Source of the DNA: Zygnema cylindricum
Lineage: Eukaryota; Streptophyta; Zygnematophyceae; Zygnematales; Zygnemataceae
Assembly (NCBI GenBank): GCA_037447655.1
Contig: JBBHKE010003095.1
Span: 1-27,016 of the forward strand
Length of the DNA: 27,016 nucleotides
Direction of reading: 5' to 3'
A program made the translations under genes and the position numbers. Within the stretch, counting starts at the first letter, position 1. Each line of letters starts with the position of its first letter. Shown in pieces: positions 21,185 through 27,016 of this stretch. Under the pieces are notes generated by a model that saw only the letters and a program-made list of their open reading frames with translations, searched no databases and was not told where the DNA came from.

Positions 21185-21564
21185 GAAATTGTCGACATCA
21201 TTCTTTTGAGACATCGTATACGTTTGGCTATTTATGACATTGTCGACGTCATGTTTATTGTGACATTGTTGACATCATGTTTATTGTGACACTATCGACG
21301 TCATATTTATTGTGACATTGTCGACGTCATATTTATTGTGAAATTGTCGACATCATGTTTATTGTGACATTGACGACGTCATGTTTATTGTGACATTATC
21401 GACACCATGTTTTTTGTGACATTGTCGACGTCATGTTTATTATGACATTGTCGACATCATGTTTTTTGTGGCATTGTCGGCGTCATGTTTATTGTGGCAC
21501 TGTCAACGTCATGTTTTTTGTGACATTGTCGACGTCATGTTGTTTGTGACATTGACGACGTCAC
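21185..21564. repeat. 26-bp satellite array with GTCGAC/GACGTC core, about 14.6 units
   Basis: From 21236 to 21547 twelve units of exactly 26 bp follow each other with no insertion or deletion, and a thirteenth partial unit ends at 21564. Two more diverged units precede (21185-21235). The core is GACATTGTCGACGTCATG, in which the palindromes GTCGAC and GACGTC overlap. Most changes are single substitutions, many of them G to A or C to T. Diverged units also occur at 22141-22310 and 24708-24776. Confidence 0.95.
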
Positions 21565-21707
21565 TAAGTCTAAAACTGTCTATAGGTCATAATTTCTTTT
21601 TTTTGTCTTTTCTCTTCTGACTTCTCACAATACTCCTCACAAAGATAACCAAAAAAATCAGTTTTTTGTAAAACTAAGAATTAATAACTCATTATGATAT
21701 TTTGACA

Positions 21708-21757
21708 AGAGGGAGTGGGGAGAGGGAGTGGGAGAGAGGGGAAGAGAGGCGACCGGG
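21708..21757. repeat. Purine (G/A) tract after the 26-bp array
   Basis: About 50 bp on the plus strand is almost only G and A, with GAGGGAGTGGG units, ending in GAGGCGACC. It is followed by AAATGACATTAGAGGTCCGA. The same order (array, spacer, purine tract, AAATGACATT) recurs at 24708-25020. Confidence 0.85.
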
Positions 21758-22140
21758 TTAAAGAGTTTCACAAATGACATTAGAGGTCCGAAATCTCTGC
21801 AATTTTATGTTATACATGGCGGTGGCGTCACCTGAAACATATTCCTCAATCTTGACTGTTGAAATTGTGTGACACGTGCGAAAAAGTTTTCCTATAACTT
21901 AAAAGTCTTAAAACCTAAAACTAAAAACCTAAAACTATAACTTTGGTAGGTGACACTTTGATTTAGGGTGCGTCGCCCATGTGTCAAAGTTACTATTTTT
22001 TTTCTGTCGTTTTCCTCAAAATTAGAGCATTTTCCCATGTAGTTGAAACTTAGTCTTGAACTTTGTTTTCTAGCGAAGATTCTCGGTACTACTTTTAGAG
22101 CATTCCGATGTAACGCAATTAACTTGTTACATTAAAAAGT

Positions 22141-22310
22141 GACGGATGTAGACGAGTGTGTAATTTGTGACAGTTGTATACGACTACAAAATTTGCGACA
22201 ATTGATGATGTTTACAAAACATCGACGGTTGTAGGCGTTTAGTTACTTGTGATATTGTAGATGTTTAAGGTTTGTGACATTTTGACGTCACGCTCAATTA
22301 TGGAATCGCC
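22141..22310. repeat. Diverged 26-28-bp tandem array inside copy d
   Basis: Six units begin with GACGG, GACAG, GACAA, GACGG, GATAT and GACAT at spacings of about 25-28 bp, each with a TTGTnnnCG or GTAGACG-like core. The last contains TTTTGACGTCACG. They look like older relatives of the 21185-21564 array. Confidence 0.6.
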
Positions 22311-22722
22311 GATGTCACAAATTCTAGTATTTTCTGCAATGGTTTCCCGGTTGTGTTTTTTTGTCCTTTCTCACTCTACTTTCGATCAAAATACGCCCAA
22401 AGATAGTAAAAAGAAATCGTTTTTAGAGATCTTTCATTTTATACCATTATTCATGTTTTCCATTGCAATAATTGTGAGATAGACGCAGTAGTGGGAGACG
22501 GAGAGAGAGAGGCGATTTCACGAACTTCGCTTTTGTGAAATGGCGTCCGTTGGTCGAGACCCCTCCACGGCCCATGTGCGCAAAAAAGCGCACGGAAAAA
22601 AGTCACGAACAGGTTGAAAACGTGTTGTGGGTTTTTTTTTGTACTCCGTGCACAAAAATTGTCGAAAACCTCCGAAGCGTGCGGCATCATTTGCCTATTC
22701 GCTCACATCATGTAACTTTATT

Positions 22723-22748
22723 TAAAATCACCTCGCGAGGTGATTTTA
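22723..22748. repeat. 26-bp perfect palindrome
   Basis: TAAAATCACCTCG is followed by its exact inverse CGAGGTGATTTTA, centred on TCGCGA. It lies about 10 bp before TTTGAAGATGAG, the same place that holds a different hairpin in copies a and c of this element family. Confidence 0.95.
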
Positions 22749-22978
22749 TTAGAAATTTGAAGATGAGCTAGAAGGACTCGAAAGTGGGTCGAAATGCGCT
22801 TGACGACAATTTGCATTGTGCTAGACGACAAACAGTACATTTAAATTTTCAAGGTGACTCAAATTGTATTGTGGTAATATCAATTTTTTGCTACGGCTGC
22901 GGATTTTCTCGTTGAGGGCTAAGTTTTGGAGGAAAACGACAGGAAAAAACCCTTACTTTATCACATGGGAGAATGCCC

Positions 22979-23282
22979 TTAGCGCCGTTTTATTAAAATT
23001 TACAGCTGTACGAAAAAATTGAGAAAAATTAAGTAAAACTCACCGTTAAACTTAGAAATGGCGTCTTATGGTTTTCGACCCAAAGCCACGTCATGCCACG
23101 TCACTATGAAACTTTACATTAAATCATACAATGATACATTCAACGAATTTGAAGGTACGGTCTATGTACGGTACTTTAGTACGGTCACGTGTACGGTCCT
23201 TCGGCCAGATGCAAAAGCTAAGAAAATTATGGAAGTTTCCTAGGACTGGCAGGGCCAGGCGTCGCGGGGTTAGCAACTTAGC
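22979..23282. other. Spacer with four GTACGG boxes
   Basis: GTACGGT occurs four times between 23155 and 23198 at spacings of 11 to 13 bp. No gene is supported. Earlier bases (22990-23100) resemble element interior sequence (GTACGAAAAAATTG, GTTTTCGACCCA) and may be another partial copy. Confidence 0.4.
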
Positions 23283-24567
23283 ATGCTTCGGTTCGGAATT
23301 ATTGTGGATCGTGAGTCCTCTGCTGCTGTCACATGGCTTCTGTCACGCAATAATTTCATTGGCTGTGTCCGTCGAGAAACCCTAATTTTTGGTCTCCTCG
23401 TGGAGCTTTTGTATTCACTATTCAGCGATTTGGTGGCTGTCGTCCTTCTTGTGACAGCTGTCATATGCTCGATGGGCCAAAAAATATTGATCGAACGGTG
23501 AGTGTTTACTCCAGGACCCTGGAGGATCATGATATAGATTTTTCGTAAAACTGTTATTTGAGGAGAAAAAATAGTAAAATAGTAAAATAGTAAAATAGCG
23601 TAAAATATGGCACATATTCAGTAAAATTACTTGACTTTCACGCTGATGGGAGGTCATTGTGAGGAGCCACTTGGCCTGCTTCCATTGCGAAATGACAGTG
23701 CTCCTCCATTCAGCTGCCAGGTGGCGCATTTTTGTTCCCACTCCAAGATCGGAACTTTTCTGCTGTCAATTACAATTGGCAGGTGGTCGAGAAGGGAATG
23801 TGCTCCTGTTTGCAAAAAAGATTGAGAAATCGCCACAGGGAATGGCACGTGGCAGAACCTTCGAATCCACGAAAATATTATCTAGTTTCTTGTTTTCTGG
23901 CATTAAATGCTGCACCTGCTGTTCGTACGGTTTCGAAGGTGCTGGAACATGTTGTACAGCATTAATGCCAATCGAGCCAGCGTGTGAAAAGCGTGTTTCG
24001 AGCCGTCAGAACAGAATCGGATACACCGTATCCTAGCGTCGTTTCCATTCTAGAAAAGGTACGGCCATACGGTTATATTCTTTGAATGCGATTGGTTCGT
24101 CGCAACGAAACTAAATGGACGACCGGCTGCGACATCCTGGATATTGTTAACGATTGGCTGGCAAATTTCGGCATTTTCCAGTGTCGGTTTCTTGTTCTGG
24201 ACAAAGAACTTTATACACTGGTTTTATTTGGCACAGAAAAGCTGCAAAGGCGGCTTTTCCGTTTGTGAGTATTCTGACGTGGAATCAAGTATTTGCTACT
24301 GCAGTCGCCAGGTGTCATTATTCTTCTAGTAGGTTTGTCAGAGTCTGGTACGATTATGCCAAAAAGTCCAAAAGAAAAACTTTTTCTTTCCGAAAGGGCG
24401 GAAAGCTGTCGGGTCACTGTACGGTCAATCATTCTGAAAAACATTTTGGGACGAAGTTTCACCAAGATAGCAATCTGTTCCGCTGCCGTGTATTTGTCGT
24501 ATTTGGTTTGTCCTATGCATGTCGCAAGTACTGTACTCCCTACAGCTGTTACGCCAGCGTGACATAA
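23283..24567 (+). pseudogene. Possible decayed coding region of unknown identity
   Basis: This stretch has higher GC than its surroundings and long, nearly open frames on the plus strand. One frame from 23732 to 24268 is open except for TAA at 23963-23965 and TGA at about 24083-24085, and holds segments such as RKYYLVSCFLALNAAPAVRT, RTESDTPYPSVVSILEKVRP and LFGTEKLQRRLF. Another frame, 24154-24567, holds SRFVRVWYDYAKKSKRKTFS. The smaller frame 23283-23501 is hydrophobic. I recognise no family, and the pieces may not belong together. The low number of stops suggests, but does not prove, a gene relic. Confidence 0.3.
23571..23600. repeat. 9-bp tandem repeat ATAGTAAAA, about 3.3 copies
   Basis: Three exact units of ATAGTAAAA are followed by ATAG and a related GCGTAAAATATGG. 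Confidence 0.9.
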
Positions 24568-24707
24568 ATCACGCGTATGTGTCCATGCAACCGTAACTTG
24601 TGAGCAAAACTTGTCTTGCAGTTAAGATTTTTCGGACGCGTTTTATGGGTTTTCCAATGTCCAAGAACAAAATTCGTCACTTCAAGTAATGGCGATAGGC
24701 AATTTGT

Positions 24708-24776
24708 GACGCTGTAGACGTCTGGTTCTTTGTGACATTGACGACGTCATGCTTGTTTGTGGCACACTCGACGTCC
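24708..24776. repeat. Short 26-bp-type array, 2.6 units
   Basis: Units begin at 24708, 24734 and 24761 (26 and 27 bp apart) and carry GTAGACGTC, GACGACGTCATG and CTCGACGTCC cores, matching the satellite at 21185-21564. A T-rich spacer and a purine tract follow, as after that satellite. Confidence 0.75.
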
Positions 24777-24914
24777 TTCCTCTAACTTCTCGACCTTTTG
24801 CGCCATGGATTCATTATTTCGTTTTTTTTAAGTGACCAAATAAGGCACACAGCTGGTCAAAGGAAATTGTTCATTAGAGCTTCTTCTTATCATACTAATA
24901 TTGTCGCCTTTCCT

Positions 24915-24972
24915 TTCAAGAAGAGGAGTGGAGGTGGGACGAGGGAGTGGGAGAGGGAGGGGAGAGGCGACG
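24915..24972. repeat. Purine tract, second copy of the array/tract module
   Basis: G and A dominate, with GGGAGTGGGAGAGGGAGGGG followed by AGAGGCGACGTC. AAATGACATTCGAAGTTCGA follows at 24999, matching the sequence after the tract at 21708-21757. Confidence 0.8.
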
Positions 24973-25059
24973 TCAAAGGAGAGTTTTGCAAATACCCATA
25001 AATGACATTCGAAGTTCGAGAGCCATGCAACAAAAAAATCCAAACATGCGTGAGACAAG

Positions 25060-27016
25060 ATAAAAAACGTATAAATGTGTAATTCCCCAAGTATGAACAT
25101 GTTAAAATAGTTTAAAAAGTGCAATAACAACTTCTACTTTGTTAATCAAGAGCCACTTTGCTTTAAACTAAATCCCTAACTTATTGAAGTTTAATTTTGA
25201 AGATGAGTTAGCATGATATGGCAACCACTAAGTATTTTTTTACGCGACAATGTCAATTTTACTTTTATCTCTCCACTTTTTTTCAGAAGGTCAAAGACAA
25301 CCTGAACGCAAACGACAAGTTCAAGTTTTGAGTATAATGACAATATAAAGCCATTACTAAGGTTCGTGGGCATGTATACTATGTTACAATGAGATTTCGC
25401 CTCGTGGTCGATATTTAAATAGATTTTGTGACGCTCCGTCGGGCATTTCAATGTCGTATGTTCATAATAATGGTAATGAAGCAACAAAAAACTTTCCGTT
25501 CGATTATTTCTTATCAAATTAAAACGTCGAACTAGCAATGCTTGTATGTAACAATATTATACAATAGTATTGTTTTATAAAAGACTCAACACCCAAATCT
25601 TCACGACCAATAATATATGACGGTCTATAGTCTGTCTTTGATCATGAAAGTATCTACCAGATGTTTTTGATTTATTTTCTAGATCCGCTTTCGGTATGTC
25701 TAAGGTTTTTCTGTCAAACGCATACTGTTATCCAATTAAAAACATTTTTAACACGTGAGAATAATACAAAGGCCAATTAAGGTTTTCCATTGTTTTTTTT
25801 TTTTTAACTTTTAGAGGAACAAATTATTTTTTAACTCATCTCATGAATTGTCGCACATGTAAACGCAACTTCCACGCGAAAAAAAAGTATCATACTGTAG
25901 TTACGAAACTAAAATTCTATCTCGTTTATAACATATAACAGTTGACTAATAAAAGTCAAAGTTCATTGAAAATATATGGCATATTTTAGTGGTTGGTTGT
26001 AATTTTCAATCAATTTCATATAATTGTTATTTGTAGAGCGTCTAGGTGGAATGGTATTTTAATAATTTTTTTTTGTCCCCGTATATATTCATTGTTTTTG
26101 GCAAACGTATTATGCGCTGTACAAGGTATCTAAGCATCGGGATGCCTTTCTGATGTCATCTTTTTTATTAACATGTTTACCTTTTATATGGTTTTTATGA
26201 TTCGGACCTTCATGCGTAAGAGAAGCCAATAAGAGCATTCGAAAAAATCATATTAGTAGACAACTCATGCTTTTTAGTTGTTTAATATTTACCTTATCAC
26301 ACGAATTCACAAAATTTAAGAGTGCAAAAAAACAAAATGTGAAACGTGGATATAAAAAAGACGTAGTATGGTTTGGACATGGACTTTATTTTGCAGAGTA
26401 ACATTTCTTAAACATGTTAGTATCATTAATGATCCCAACAATATTAAAGCTTTTTCAATGAGTAAAAATAACAATAGAAAGGATGTAATTGTAGTTTTTT
26501 TATGCTAAACGATATGCACAAAAGACCTATTGTAGTAATCTTGTTTAAGAAAACCTTATCATAACAATGTTTATCCCATCGCGTAAACTATTACATTATG
26601 CGTTGATGCATATTTTGAACCATTGTATACAGAAATCCGACTCTATTTTTTGTAATGCGTCGATTAAACCGTGCCGATGCGAACCGATAATGTGGCTATC
26701 GACGATGTATTACGTGCGATGTTAACAATATTGATACAACAATACTTACCTTTTTTAGAGTTGTGTAAGTGCGAGGGAGGGATAGATAAAGGGAGTTGGG
26801 GTAGGAGGAGGGAGAGAGAGGGGAAAAGGACAGAAGGGTGAAGGAGAGGGAGGAAAGGAGAGAGAGAGGGATAGAGGGGGCGCGGAGAGAAGGGAAGAAG
26901 GACGAGAGCCTATTTGTAACAATACTATTCCAAAAGAATTTGTTCTAATGATGTTATCCAGAAAACACGTATAGCAAATCGTATTTTTTTGATGTTAATG
27001 TAGGAAAGATAACAAT
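25060..27016. other. AT-rich stretch, no gene seen
   Basis: A TTTTGAAGATGAGTTAG at about 25194 resembles the piece beside the hairpin in the TTA-type elements, so an old copy may extend here; its ends were not found. An open frame on the minus strand (25191-25538) has no motif. The rest holds only short frames. Confidence 0.45.
26771..26911. repeat. Long purine (G/A) tract
   Basis: About 140 bp of almost pure G and A on the plus strand is made of GGGAGAGAGAG-like units. It is longer and more varied than the other purine tracts in the window, and no 26-bp array was seen before it. Confidence 0.9.

Larger units (their letters stand above)
21966..22978. mobile_element. TTA-target TIR element, copy d (1,013 bp)
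   Basis: The left end GGGTGCGTCGCCCATGTGTC and the right end, reverse-complemented, GGGCATTCTCCCATGTGATA are followed on both sides by AAAGT, a T-rich stretch and CTGTCGTTTTCCTC, giving inverted repeats of about 60 bp. TTA flanks both ends (21963-21965 and 22979-22981). The interior carries a diverged 26-bp-type array (22141-22310), a short purine tract (22486-22512) and a perfect palindrome (22723-22748). No transposase is present, so any movement must have used an enzyme supplied elsewhere. The target duplication and GGG start fit PIF/Harbinger. Confidence 0.8.

Noticed and set aside
21185-21564. CRISPR-like array
   Set aside because: Units are contiguous with no unique spacers, and the context is eukaryotic. 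It is a plain tandem satellite.
23270-23530. Minus-strand 86-residue frame opposite a hydrophobic plus-strand frame
   Set aside because: No motif was seen. It is probably a shadow of the overlapping frame or chance.

Overview
This is a eukaryotic nuclear window. It holds one multi-exon protein gene with canonical GT-AG introns, AATAAA signals after its stop, long AT-rich non-coding stretches and many small repeat elements. There are no operons, no bacterial-type coding density and no rRNA or tRNA. The one confident gene encodes MyTH4 and FERM domains that read most like the N-terminal half of the plant and green-algal kinesin-14 KCBP (ZWICHEL). That hints at the green lineage, probably an alga or other early branch, but the sequence alone cannot fix the taxon.

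Layout. 1-1565: decayed non-LTR retrotransposon reverse transcriptase in several frames. 2198-7488: cluster of non-autonomous DNA transposons. It contains TA-target elements with ends like CAGTACACCGTGAATCGC, two larger elements with TTA/TAA target duplications and GGGTGCGTCTCCATGTG-like ends (PIF/Harbinger-like), and a 411-bp near-perfect fold-back. A GC-rich island of unknown origin (5257-6240) sits inside the cluster. 7489-9441: upstream region of the gene, TG-rich on the plus strand. 9442-15084: the MyTH4-FERM gene, 11 predicted coding exons, 551 residues, with a stop directly after the FERM domain and no coiled coil or kinesin motor. 15085-16335: 3' flank with several AATAAA signals and a 29-base poly-G run. 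16336-17401: one more TTA/TAA-type element followed by one more TA-type element. 17402-21184: AT-rich sequence with an 11-bp tandem repeat and MITE remnants. 21185-22978: a 26-bp satellite rich in GTCGAC/GACGTC, a purine tract, and a 1,013-bp TIR element that carries diverged versions of both. 23000-24600: moderate-GC stretch that looks like decayed coding sequence. 24700-27016: another array plus purine-tract module, then AT-rich DNA and a second long purine tract.

The repeats are not independent. The two TIR families recur on both strands, and one family appears to carry the same sub-modules (26-bp-type arrays, purine tract, internal hairpin). The hairpin is kept at the matching place in different copies although its bases differ. 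The observations most worth checking are the motor-less KCBP-like gene, the fold-back, the hairpin and the array/purine-tract module. No complete transposase, CRISPR array or RNA gene was found.
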